From: Natronolimnobius sp. AArcel1
GTDB lineage: Archaea; Halobacteriota; Halobacteria; Halobacteriales; Natrialbaceae
Length of the DNA: 64,000 bases
Direction of reading: 5' to 3'
Assembly (NCBI RefSeq): GCF_011043775.1
Contig: NZ_JAAKXY010000002.1
Location: 186,001-250,000, forward strand
In this document: one piece after another, positions 8,063 through 16,006 of the stretch
How positions within the stretch are numbered: position 1 is the first letter of the stretch
Layout of the letters: every line of letters starts with the position of its first letter
Made by a program: the position numbers and the translations under genes
The notes under the pieces: generated by a model
Told to the model about the DNA's origin: nothing
What the model saw: only the letters and a program-made list of their open reading frames with translations
Database searches by the model: none

Positions 8063-9145
8063 TCAGTGCGTTGTCGGCGCAATTGTCCCTTCGTTGCGTG
8101 TCAGAAGGTACAGCGCAAACGACGAGAGCCAGTGTGCGCCGGCATAGTCGTCGGTGAACGCATGAGACAGCCCCGATTGGGCGTGTTTTGCCGCACTTTG
8201 CTCGAGCGCCGGAACGTAGCGATGATCCTCGAGCGTCGAAGCGAGGCCGGCCAAACACCATGCCTTCGCGAGGTTTAGCCCGATCAGGTGGGTCGCAACT
8301 TCTTCGTCGGGTTCTGGGTCGGTTGCAACTGGCTCGAGAATCCCATTCGCTGGCGCGCTCGTCAGATCAGGAACGAAGCCATCGAACCAGGTGACGAACG
8401 CATCGCGGTCATAGATGCGACGCATAAGGTCTGCTTCGGTGAGTGCCGGCGAGAGAAAGTCCCAGCCGAGCGGTTCGTACGCGACGGGATAGTCCCGATC
8501 GTCGCCGAACCACTCGCGCGCCGTGTCAGTGACTGCCGATGCCAGGTCGTCGTCACCGGTCGTCCGTGCGTAGTCAAGAGCACAGTGCAGCGCGAACGCG
8601 GAGTTGCCATGCGTTCCAACCCTGAACGGCCGCTCCTGCGTGAGAAATTCCGACTCGAGCAACTGTGCAACGGTCCGCTCGAGCGGCTCGAGCGTCGAGC
8701 CCCATCGATCGGCTCGCGGGTCGTCCCATACCTCGAGTTCTGCCGCGAGGTGCAACAGCCACGCCCAGCCGTAGGGCTTCTCGAAGGATGGATTCTCCTC
8801 GAGGTGAGTCACTTCCTGGGCGACGTTCTCGGACGTGAGTCGGGAATCGATACTCTCCGTGATCTCGGCCGACAGCGGATGGTCGTCGACCAGCCGGAGT
8901 TGACGCACGAGCGCCCAGTGACTGTGCACCGCAGAATGCCAGTCGTAGCAGCCGTAAAACACCGGATGCGTGTCGCTCGGCCGGTCGACCCCCTCAGGTG
9001 AGTCAACCGACCAGACGTGGTGGGGGTACTCGGTTTCGATTGACTCGAGCGGATGGCGAGCGAGCCAGTTCGCTTCGTCCGCGCCGAGCCATTCGGCGGT
9101 ACCCGAGAGAACGCGCTCCGTTGGAGGCGTTGTGAGTGGATTCAT
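8063..9145 (-). CDS. DUF2891 family protein
   Basis: This protein of ~360 residues is rich in Trp, His and acidic residues. It looks like a helical alpha/alpha-barrel, as in unsaturated-glucuronyl or sugar-processing enzymes. Conserved-looking segments are HPVFYGCYDWHSAVHSHW near the start, FEKPYGWAWLLHLAAEL, GTHGNSAFALHCALDYAR and YEPLGWDFLSPALTEADLM. These match my memory of DUF2891, a family without firm biochemical function. I chose the internal Met at 9145 (MNPLTTPP) because it fits relatives better than Met 9166. Possible catalytic His/Asp pairs lie in the DWHS and WDFLSP motifs. It is convergent with the serpin gene, leaving 57 bp between them. Confidence 0.8.
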   Translation of the reverse strand: MNPLTTPPTERVLSGTAEWLGADEANWLARHPLESIETEYPHHVWSVDSPEGVDRPSDTHPVFYGCYDWHSAVHSHWALVRQLRLVDDHPLSAEITESIDSRLTSENVAQEVTHLEENPSFEKPYGWAWLLHLAAELEVWDDPRADRWGSTLEPLERTVAQLLESEFLTQERPFRVGTHGNSAFALHCALDYARTTGDDDLASAVTDTAREWFGDDRDYPVAYEPLGWDFLSPALTEADLMRRIYDRDAFVTWFDGFVPDLTSAPANGILEPVATDPEPDEEVATHLIGLNLAKAWCLAGLASTLEDHRYVPALEQSAAKHAQSGLSHAFTDDYAGAHWLSSFALYLLTRNEGTIAPTTH

Positions 9146-9224
9146 TGTTCGAGACGACTCGAGCATGCTGTATGAACCCTAGTAAGGATAGTTGACACGC
9201 CTCACGGCCACAATCAAATCTCTT

Positions 9225-10133
9225 TCATGGGCGGCGAATCCGCACCTTCACCGTCTCGCCCTCCACGAACGACGTTTCCGGGCAGATCAGTTTTGCACCG
9301 AAGTCGCCGTCTCGAGCACAGAAAAACGAGAGTCCGGTAATTGGCTCGCCGTTTGCGAGAACGGTCACGTCATCCCACGCAACTGTGCGGCCTGCAACGG
9401 AGCCGAGCCGGTCGCCGTTCAGCGCGACTGGAGTGGTGCTACCGGGTTGAGAGTGGGAACCGCCCAGCAGGCCGCCGCCGTCGTAGTGCGGGAGTCCACC
9501 GTCCAGAACATCGCCTGCGTCACTGGCGATACCCGCGAACTGCTCGCCGAGTGCAGGATGGACGGGCGCATCAAGGACGGCATAGGTGTCTCCAGTCGAA
9601 ACAACCCGTCCAGAGCCATCCCACTCGAGTGGCTCTACGTCGACGCCAACCTCGAGCGGGAGCGAGCCAGACGCACGGTAGGGATTCTGGCCGGAGCCGC
9701 GAACACCAACGTGGAGGTGGTTGTCAACCCACGGGGCGAAAAAGCCGGCGCGGACGAGACGCCCAAGCGAGTCGCCGCGTTCAACGGTGTCACCGGCCTC
9801 AACGGCGGGAGCGACGTGCAGAATGCGGACGATTAGATCCTCGAGTGCGCATTCGGCGGGTTCGGCATCGACGAAGTCCGCAGCGTCGGTCGGCTCGAGC
9901 AAGATGAGGTGATCGTGCGCGGGTGCATAGGGTTTCGACGGCGCGCGCACTGTTTTCGTCTCGCGGACGATTCCGGAGACGGGGCTGGGCGCGGCGGTCG
10001 TCCGCCCATCACGCAGCGTCCCGGGATAGAGGTCAATCGCACAGCCCGCATCGTGGGCGGGGTACGGCGAGTTATACAGCGAGAATCGCGCGTACTGCGA
10101 GAGCGCGGCCGCCGACAGCGTGATAGCACCCAT
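9225..10133 (-). CDS. M23/LytM-like (lysostaphin-fold) protein
   Basis: This 302-residue soluble protein has features of the duplicated hybrid motif seen in M23 peptidases. They are AHDAGCAIDLYP (a His and a downstream Asp), a lipoyl-like strand pair with ILHVAPAVEAGDTVERGDSLG, and DNHLHVGVR with the HxH motif. Together these residues could bind one zinc, though the spacing in the first motif is wider than the standard HxxxD. No signal peptide is visible, so an extracellular peptidoglycan-type role is unlikely, and haloarchaea have no murein anyway. The C-terminal ~130 residues are unassigned. It is divergent from the lipoate-ligase-like gene, with 58 bp between the starts. Confidence 0.6.
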   Translation of the reverse strand: MGAITLSAAALSQYARFSLYNSPYPAHDAGCAIDLYPGTLRDGRTTAAPSPVSGIVRETKTVRAPSKPYAPAHDHLILLEPTDAADFVDAEPAECALEDLIVRILHVAPAVEAGDTVERGDSLGRLVRAGFFAPWVDNHLHVGVRGSGQNPYRASGSLPLEVGVDVEPLEWDGSGRVVSTGDTYAVLDAPVHPALGEQFAGIASDAGDVLDGGLPHYDGGGLLGGSHSQPGSTTPVALNGDRLGSVAGRTVAWDDVTVLANGEPITGLSFFCARDGDFGAKLICPETSFVEGETVKVRIRRP

Positions 10134-10191
10134 CGGTTCGTTTGCGGATGCGCGGCGGGAGCGTTTAGGCGCATCGACCCGAAGAGAGCCT

Positions 10192-10920
10192 ATGGTTCGG
10201 GTGATCCGCGGGCGTGCGCCAACGATCGACGCCGACCGAGCGGCCAGCGAGTCCCTTCTCGAGATCGCCGCGGCCGGCGAGCCCGCGATTCGGGTCTGGA
10301 CGCCCCACCGGCAGGTCGCATTCGGCCGGCGAGATCGCCACTGTGCGGGCTACGAACGCGCTCGAGAGGCGGCACTCGAGGCAGGGTTCACACCCGTCGA
10401 GCGCGATGTCGGCGGGAGAGCAGTCGCCTACGACGGTGAGACCACGCTTGCGTTTGCCCGCGCCGAACCCGTTTCGGACTTTCGGCGGGGAACTGACGAG
10501 CGCTACGTGCGCACGACCGAAGCAGTCGTGCACGGACTCTCAGCGGTGGGCGTCACCCTCGAGCGCGGCGAACCTGACGACTCGTTCTGCCCAGGCGCGC
10601 ATTCGTTGTCAGTGCGGGTCCCAGCGGCTGGCGCAGCCACCACGCAGCAGAAAGTCGTCGGCATTGCCCAACGGGTGCGCACAGATGCTGCGATCACCGC
10701 TGGAATCGTCCTCGTTGATGGCCGCGAGACGATGAGTCACATCCTCGAGTCAATCTATGACGCGCTCGCGGTCCCGTTCGATCCTACGTCCGTCGGCACC
10801 GTCGCAGACGCCAGCTGTCCCACAGATCCAGAACGGGTTCGGACAGCGTTAGAGACGACACTCGTGGGCGATGCGGACGCAGTGACTGAATCCGTTCAAA
10901 CACTCATCGACGTGGATTGA
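10192..10920 (+). CDS. Lipoate-protein ligase A-like protein
   Basis: This 242-residue member of the BPL/LplA fold would transfer a lipoyl or octanoyl group to, or otherwise modify, a lipoyl domain protein. It begins MVRVIRGRAPTIDADRA, then has WTPHRQVAFGRRD, the GG-containing substrate loop ERDVGGRAVAYDGETTLAFA, and QQKVVGIAQRVR, whose Lys aligns with the lysine that contacts lipoyl-AMP. The reading frame is open upstream, but ATG 10192 aligns with family N-termini. Whether it is a true ligase or a divergent paralogue cannot be decided. No lipoyl-bearing dehydrogenase is encoded nearby. Confidence 0.8.
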   Translation: MVRVIRGRAPTIDADRAASESLLEIAAAGEPAIRVWTPHRQVAFGRRDRHCAGYERAREAALEAGFTPVERDVGGRAVAYDGETTLAFARAEPVSDFRRGTDERYVRTTEAVVHGLSAVGVTLERGEPDDSFCPGAHSLSVRVPAAGAATTQQKVVGIAQRVRTDAAITAGIVLVDGRETMSHILESIYDALAVPFDPTSVGTVADASCPTDPERVRTALETTLVGDADAVTESVQTLIDVD

Positions 10921-11035
10921 TACGGAACCACACCCAGCCATCCCGTGTCATCGACAGACAAGACAGGGTACTATTTTCGGGCTCGAGCGCGTCCGATGTG
11001 TGTATGAGTCGACAGTCCATCACGGAGGGTCGCTG

Positions 11036-11638
11036 ATGACGGACAATGCCCCGACCACCGATATGCGCTGGCCGGAACTGATCGAAGACGCAACGGCAAT
11101 CGCCGACGAGTACCGTGCAGACGGCTGGGATGCCGTCGTCCTCGAGCCAGTCTCTGTCTTTCCGAGCGAACGAGACGAACGGTTCGGGCTGGCCGTCCAG
11201 GTCTCACCGACGGAGTACGGACTGCTCGAGACGCTCATTGAAAACGATGACGTGACCTTCGATCAGGCCGAGGTGTATTATCGGTCGGCCGAGAACGCAG
11301 ACGACGACCGGCGGTTCGCGCTCGCGGTGGAACGGGATACAGCCGCCGAAACAGCGGTCTGTCTGCCCCTGACCTACTCGCTGTCTGCGGCACGCTCGAT
11401 GTTTGAAACAGCACTCGTTGATGGGACGTTACTCGTCCACGTCAGTGCTCGCGGCCCAACAGCCAATTCCAACGCTGTGGATGAGGCCGCCAGCAAGACC
11501 GATGCTGAAGGCGACTCGGACAGCGAAGCCAGCACCGAGGCGTCCGACGAAGCTGACGAGCGGTGGATTACCTTCTCACACGACGATCCGTCACTGTTCC
11601 TCGCAGAGGCGGATATCCGCACGGCGGCCGATGAGTAG
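11036..11638 (+). CDS. Uncharacterised haloarchaeal protein (DUF7529-like)
   Basis: This 200-residue acidic protein has an alpha/beta N-terminal part (WPELIEDATAIADEYRADGWDAVVLEPVSVFP) and ends in a Ser/Asp/Glu-rich linker before a short conserved tail (DERWITFSHDDPSLFLAEAD). A GGAGG lies 8 nt before ATG 11036, so that start is preferred over the GTG-type extension at 11000. I do not recognise a function. It resembles small haloarchaeal proteins I recall as DUF7529. It follows the lipoate-ligase-like gene on the same strand after 115 bp and probably has separate expression. Confidence 0.7.
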   Translation: MTDNAPTTDMRWPELIEDATAIADEYRADGWDAVVLEPVSVFPSERDERFGLAVQVSPTEYGLLETLIENDDVTFDQAEVYYRSAENADDDRRFALAVERDTAAETAVCLPLTYSLSAARSMFETALVDGTLLVHVSARGPTANSNAVDEAASKTDAEGDSDSEASTEASDEADERWITFSHDDPSLFLAEADIRTAADE

Positions 11639-11703
11639 CGTGCCCGCTCGAGTTTAGGACGCCACGGTAGCGCGACTGCGCTACACATTCTTTGTCCAGC
11701 CCA

Positions 11704-12681
11704 TCAACAGGCGTCGTACTCGAAGGTCCCGTTGAGCGCCATCGAGTGATCGTCGTAGTACGCATAGAGGTTCTGCGGTGCCTCATATTGCCCGCCGTAG
11801 TGGCCCACGGGTCCGGTCGTGTCGATGATATTGTCCGCGTGGTCCGTCGTGAACTGGATATCCTCGCGTTCGTACACGAGGTCGTCACCGAGCCAGTAGC
11901 GAACGATTCCGTCCTCGTTCGCCTCTCCGTCGGTTATCGTGTTCACGCAAACGTAATACTCGAACTCGTGCCACTGCCCAGGCTCGATAGTTGGCTGCGC
12001 GAGCGCGTACGGTTCGCCATCGAGAATGTAATCGTGATCGCCGACACCCTTGGCGTCGTCCATGTGGTACGTATTCGAGAGGAGGTGATACGGTCCGTCC
12101 GAGTCGGTCCCTCGAGTGGTGACGTACAGCCGGTTGCTCCAACCGTTGGTTCCGTCGGGAATCCCACCACCGGCGCTGCCCTCGCCCAGTGCGATTGCAC
12201 AGTTCCAGAGCCGGCAGTTCGCCGGCTGTCGGCCGTCCATCGCCCAGCCCGTGTCGAGTGCGAAACTGACCCGGCCGGTGAGTTCGAACAGCCCGTCCTC
12301 GAAGCCGTAGTGAGTGCTCGCGCCCCAGTGGCCGCCTTCCTGAATCCGGAGTTGGAGTGCACGCTCGCCGGAGTTGGTCGGACTCGAGACGAGGTCGAGG
12401 TTCTCGGGGTTCCCATTGGAGAGCCAGTAGACGTCGTCCCAGCTGTCGGCGTCGTCGTAGTCGAGGTGGACGACCTCGTCCGGTCGGTTGTCGCACGCTG
12501 CTGCGCGGTTGATTCCTGCGCCAACGAGGCCGAGTACACTGCCGGTGCCCACGAGTCCGCTCAGCTGTAATGTTCGTCGGCGACTCACACCAGAATCGGC
12601 CTGCCGCGTCGTGGCTGTTGTTTTGTCCTCGCTCGAGTGCTCTGCCGTCTGTCGATTACGGTCCGAATCGTTCGGTGACAT
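11704..12681 (-). CDS. Tat-exported polysaccharide-lyase-like protein
   Basis: This 325-residue protein has a Tat signal (SRRRTLQLSGLVGTGSVLG, ending in NRAAACDN) and a beta-jelly-roll type mature domain. The strands and aromatic patches GGHWGASTHYGFEDGLFEL, SNRLYVTTRG and WHEFEYYVCVNT resemble alginate/glucuronan lyase families PL14 or PL20, where a Tyr/His/Arg set does beta-elimination. Two conserved Cys (DNR-preceding and C-terminal) may form a disulfide. It probably degrades external uronic-acid polymers. Family level is by resemblance only; a lectin-like glucan-binding protein is the alternative. Convergent with the upstream gene. Confidence 0.65.
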   Translation of the reverse strand: MSPNDSDRNRQTAEHSSEDKTTATTRQADSGVSRRRTLQLSGLVGTGSVLGLVGAGINRAAACDNRPDEVVHLDYDDADSWDDVYWLSNGNPENLDLVSSPTNSGERALQLRIQEGGHWGASTHYGFEDGLFELTGRVSFALDTGWAMDGRQPANCRLWNCAIALGEGSAGGGIPDGTNGWSNRLYVTTRGTDSDGPYHLLSNTYHMDDAKGVGDHDYILDGEPYALAQPTIEPGQWHEFEYYVCVNTITDGEANEDGIVRYWLGDDLVYEREDIQFTTDHADNIIDTTGPVGHYGGQYEAPQNLYAYYDDHSMALNGTFEYDAC

Positions 12682-13037
12682 CCGGTAGACACTGCCAGAC
12701 AGCCAGTGATTGTATCAGTGCACCTACCCGAAACACCGGCGAGACGCGTCGATTTGTAGAGACACTTGCAGACATCGGACGATGGTAGTGATCGAGTTAC
12801 ACGTCTGTTCCGGTCATCAAACAATCCAACCTGCAATTACCCAGCAACTGGATAGAGCAACGAAGTGCATTGCTGCCCACCACAGCCGACTCCAGCATAC
12901 TCCCTGTGAGAATCACGACGGTATTCAGCCTTCCAACCGTTTTGGATGCGAAACAGTCGCAGGCACTGCGTATATTTATCGTGCGTTCGTCGCACCGGGG
13001 ACTCGAGTGCCGAGATGGCCCCTGAGGCTGAGAGCGC
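12682..13037. other. Intergenic region without a supported gene
   Basis: This 356 bp stretch is lower in GC than its flanks. It contains an AT-rich TATA-like patch at about 12968-12976 that reads similarly on both strands. Only short frames without protein-like composition follow. The promoter of the polysaccharide-lyase-like gene must lie at its left end. I see no tRNA or repeat. Confidence 0.6.
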
Positions 13038-13739
13038 TCACTCTTCGTCCTGTTCTCGCAGTTCCTCACTGGCCGCGCGCACCTCTCGCATCACACTCGA
13101 GATTCGCTCTTCGGCCTCGAGTTCGTCCTCGACGGAGAGGTCAACGCCTTCGACCTCGAGGAGGAATTTCGCGACCTCAGTCGACTCGTACATCACGTCG
13201 TCGAGTTCCTCGGCGGTGAAAAAGTCACACATCGCGCCGTAGAGGAAGGTTGCGCCTGCGGTTCGGACTTTGTCTTCGAAGGAGGAGCGGGCCTGATTGA
13301 CCGCCTGCGGCGTGTAGGTGTCGGTCATGAAGGGGACGAGTTCGGGCAGGTTCTCGCCGATTTTGGTCATCTCGACGCCGGTTTCGGTCCGGAAGTCGGC
13401 ACAGAGACGGGCGATTGCCCACTCGCGGGCGGTGATATAGGTCCGGTCGCGCAGAAACTCGTTAACGCGGTCGTACTGCGCGCCGTCCATCTTTGTGAAG
13501 CGAGCATACTTCTGGACATCGTCAGGCACGTCGGACTCTTCGGGTTCGGGGTCCGGCACGCCCGGCATCGCAGCCTCGTCTGTCGTCTCCTCACCCGCCA
13601 CAGCAGACGAGTCATCAGCACTCGTGTCGGCAGAATCAGTGGTCTCAGAGGCGTCAGTTGAACCGTCAAGGCCGGTTTCGGCCGGCGACTCGGCATCACG
13701 ATCAGAAGCGGGATCCGCGTTCAGTCCATCCTCGTCCAT
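13038..13739 (-). CDS. DUF5806-like conserved haloarchaeal protein
   Basis: This 233-residue protein has ~85 residues of acidic low-complexity N-terminus and a conserved helical domain starting at VPDDVQKYARFTKMDG. The conserved part contains YITAREWAIARLCADFRTETG and TYTPQAVNQARSSFEDKV, reminiscent of a helix-turn-helix or helical bundle. No catalytic residues stand out. It matches my recollection of DUF5806, a family of unknown function widespread in haloarchaea. It is divergent from the thiolase gene with a shared 128 bp promoter region. Confidence 0.75.
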   Translation of the reverse strand: MDEDGLNADPASDRDAESPAETGLDGSTDASETTDSADTSADDSSAVAGEETTDEAAMPGVPDPEPEESDVPDDVQKYARFTKMDGAQYDRVNEFLRDRTYITAREWAIARLCADFRTETGVEMTKIGENLPELVPFMTDTYTPQAVNQARSSFEDKVRTAGATFLYGAMCDFFTAEELDDVMYESTEVAKFLLEVEGVDLSVEDELEAEERISSVMREVRAASEELREQDEE

Positions 13740-13835
13740 GGCCGCCTATTCCAACACGCGCGAGATAAGGGTTGTTCTCGAGTCCGTCATCCGTCTGGGG
13801 CGTAAACTCCGCGTGCATCCGCTCGAGTTCTGCCG

Positions 13836-13843
13836 AATTTAAG
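13836..13843 (+). promoter_or_regulatory. TATA-like box of the thiolase gene
   Basis: AATTTAAG lies 25-32 nt before the thiolase ATG at 13868, fitting a leaderless haloarchaeal promoter. Confidence 0.5.
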
Positions 13844-13867
13844 TTCATGAAGGATGTGCGATAGAGT

Positions 13868-15049
13868 ATGACACAGACGCCAGTCGTCGTGAAAGCAGTG
13901 CGAACGCCACAAGGGAAAGAAGACGGCGTATTTGCAGACGTCCGCAGCGAGGATCTGTCGGTGCCGCTGATTGACGAGATCCTCGCGGAGACGGGCCTCT
14001 CTGGCGAGGAAATCGACGATCTGATGTGGGGCTGTGCCCAGCAACGTAGCGAGCAGGGTAACAACGTTGCCCGCGTCATCGCGCTGCTTTCGGAACTCGG
14101 CGAGCACGTGCCCGCGACGACGATCAACCGCTGGTGTGCGTCCTCGATGCAGTCCATCATGTCCGCCGCAGACGCTATTGCGGCCGGCAACCGAGATGCC
14201 ATCATCGCTGGCGGCGTCGAGAACATGAGCCGCGTCCAGATGGGCGACAACATGGGCAGTGTCCACCCCGGGATGGCCGACCTGTACAACGTCGGCGAAC
14301 TCCAGATGGGTATGACCGCCGAGAAGGTCGCCGAGGAGTACGATATCACACGCGAGCAACAAGATGAGTACGCCGCACAGAGCCAACAGCGCGCCGTCGA
14401 CGCCACCGAATCGGGCCGGTTCGACGACGAAATCGTCCCCATCGAAACCAACGTTGCGTCGGAGACGCAACGAGCAGACGGCGAAGCCGTCGACGAGGAT
14501 GGAACCGTCTCCGAAGACGAGGGACTCCGTCCCGGCACGACCGCCGACAAGCTCGGCGACCTCCCAGCCGTGTTTAAATCCGACGGCACTGTCACGCCCG
14601 GCAACGCCTCCCAGATTTCCGACGGCGCGTCCGCGCTCTTGGTGACGAGTGAGGCCTTCGCCGAGGAACACGACCTCGAGATTCTGGCCGAAGTCGGGAT
14701 GAACAACGTCGCCGGCGTCGACCCAACCGTAATGGGCGTCGGGCCGGTTCCGGCAACGCGTGGCCTGCTCGAGCGCAACGGGCGTGATATCGAGGAGTAC
14801 GACCTCGTCGAACTCAACGAGGCCTTCGCGAGCCAGGCGATCTACTCGCGGAACGAACTCGGTGTCGACCCCGAGACGTTCAACGTCAACGGCGGCGCAA
14901 TTGCGATTGGGCACCCACTGGGGGCCTCGGGCGCACGCCTGCCAGTAACGCTCATCCACGAACTCGCAAAACGCGGCGGCGGCCTCGGACTGGCGACACT
15001 GTGTGTTGGCTTTGGCCAAGGTGCAGCGATCGAGTTCGACGTCAACTAA
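13868..15049 (+). CDS. Thiolase (acetyl-CoA C-acyltransferase)
   Basis: This 393-residue thiolase either cleaves 3-ketoacyl-CoA in beta-oxidation or condenses acetyl-CoA. The acylated cysteine lies in TINRWCASSMQSI (around residue 89). The catalytic His is in NGGAIAIGHPLGASGAR, and the second Cys is in LATLCVGFGQGAAIEF. The last motif has Phe where most thiolases have Gly-Gly (CxGGGxG), a variation common in haloarchaeal paralogues. A complete set of thiolase motifs and normal length make it a functional enzyme. The long-chain acyl-CoA ligase about 5 kb downstream would suit a fatty-acid degradation role, but there is no operon linkage. Confidence 0.93.
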   Translation: MTQTPVVVKAVRTPQGKEDGVFADVRSEDLSVPLIDEILAETGLSGEEIDDLMWGCAQQRSEQGNNVARVIALLSELGEHVPATTINRWCASSMQSIMSAADAIAAGNRDAIIAGGVENMSRVQMGDNMGSVHPGMADLYNVGELQMGMTAEKVAEEYDITREQQDEYAAQSQQRAVDATESGRFDDEIVPIETNVASETQRADGEAVDEDGTVSEDEGLRPGTTADKLGDLPAVFKSDGTVTPGNASQISDGASALLVTSEAFAEEHDLEILAEVGMNNVAGVDPTVMGVGPVPATRGLLERNGRDIEEYDLVELNEAFASQAIYSRNELGVDPETFNVNGGAIAIGHPLGASGARLPVTLIHELAKRGGGLGLATLCVGFGQGAAIEFDVN

Positions 15050-15119
15050 AGCGATCTGGTGGGCGGGTATCACCCACTCATTGACCATCAATTTAGGAGG
15101 CTCGAGCCGTAGTATCAGT

Positions 15120-15467
15120 ATGAGCCGAATTCTCCTCGCGGCGATTATTGGGATACCGCTCGCCTGGCATCTCGGGTTGACGGCGTTCGTCTACTACGAT
15201 TCCGAGCGGGTAGGCCTCGAGCCGCGCATGAAGTGGACGGCGATTACGTTTTGCATCCCGTTGTTTGGCTTTTTCATCTATCTGTTCGAACGCAGCGAAC
15301 TGTCCTACAATCCGGACGAGGACCCGTATCGTGGAGACGCCGAGGACAGCGATGGGAACACCTTCGAAATCCACCCCTCACGCGCCAACGATACACGACT
15401 GGCATCGCAAGATGACGAGCAGGAGGCTCGGACTCGAGACGAACTCGAACGAGACCGTGATGAATGA
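15120..15467 (+). CDS. Small membrane protein, PLDc_N-like
   Basis: This 115-residue protein has two hydrophobic helices (ILLAAIIGIPLAWHLGLTAFVYY and WTAITFCIPLFGFFIYLFE) followed by a polar acidic tail. The second helix with its following RSEL resembles the PLDc_N two-helix domain of cardiolipin-synthase relatives and regulatory small proteins. A GGAGG sits about 20 nt before ATG 15120, which I prefer over the longer open frame starting inside the thiolase end. Function is unknown. Confidence 0.7.
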   Translation: MSRILLAAIIGIPLAWHLGLTAFVYYDSERVGLEPRMKWTAITFCIPLFGFFIYLFERSELSYNPDEDPYRGDAEDSDGNTFEIHPSRANDTRLASQDDEQEARTRDELERDRDE

Positions 15468-15566
15468 TGAGGGCGAATCCGTGATGGGATTGAACACTCA
15501 GAATACGATGAGTTAGATTCGTTGGCGACAGAACGTTTAAACCAATCAATCGCTTCCGGGTGTACA

Positions 15567-15977
15567 ATGGGGCTTCCAAAGCACGTAGACGAAATACTTT
15601 TAGTAGAGGACAATCCGGGTGACGTCCGACTCACGAAGGAACTCCTCAAGGAAGTCGAGATGGAGCCGACGCTGCACGTCGTCACGGACGGCGCTGACGC
15701 CCTCGATTTCTTGCACCAGCGTGGAGAGTACACCGACGCCCCGCGACCAGATCTGATCCTTCTTGATCTGCATCTGCGGCGAATGGATGGTGAGGAAGTA
15801 CTGGCCGCAATGGATGGAGACGTTCAAGAGATTCCCGTCATCGTTCTCTCTGGGTCACAGCAAGGCGCCGACCTCAAACTGACTGATGTCGAAGCGGATG
15901 TCGACGCCTGCATGGAAAAACCACTCGAGCCCGATGCCCTGTCGGACGTCACAGACTCGATCAACACGAAACAGTAA
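15567..15977 (+). CDS. Single-domain response regulator (Rcp1-like)
   Basis: This 136-residue CheY-like receiver has no output domain. The acidic pair is in ILLVEDNPGDVRL, the phosphoacceptor Asp in PDLILLDLHLRRMDG, the switch Ser in VIVLSGSQQ and the conserved Lys in CMEKPLEPD, all intact. The extended N-terminal part and RRMDGEE after the phosphorylation site are typical of the Rcp1/phytochrome-type regulators that pair with haloarchaeal histidine kinases. I chose ATG 15567 because the upstream open frame is not protein-like. The partner kinase is not adjacent; a histidine kinase lies 6.3 kb away. Confidence 0.9.
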   Translation: MGLPKHVDEILLVEDNPGDVRLTKELLKEVEMEPTLHVVTDGADALDFLHQRGEYTDAPRPDLILLDLHLRRMDGEEVLAAMDGDVQEIPVIVLSGSQQGADLKLTDVEADVDACMEKPLEPDALSDVTDSINTKQ

Positions 15978-16006
15978 CGTGTTGCTATCGACGAGTGGGA
16001 GTCCCC

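Noticed and set aside
12797-13069. 90-codon minus-strand frame in the gap after the lyase-like gene
   Set aside because: Composition is not protein-like and it overlaps the DUF5806-like gene end.
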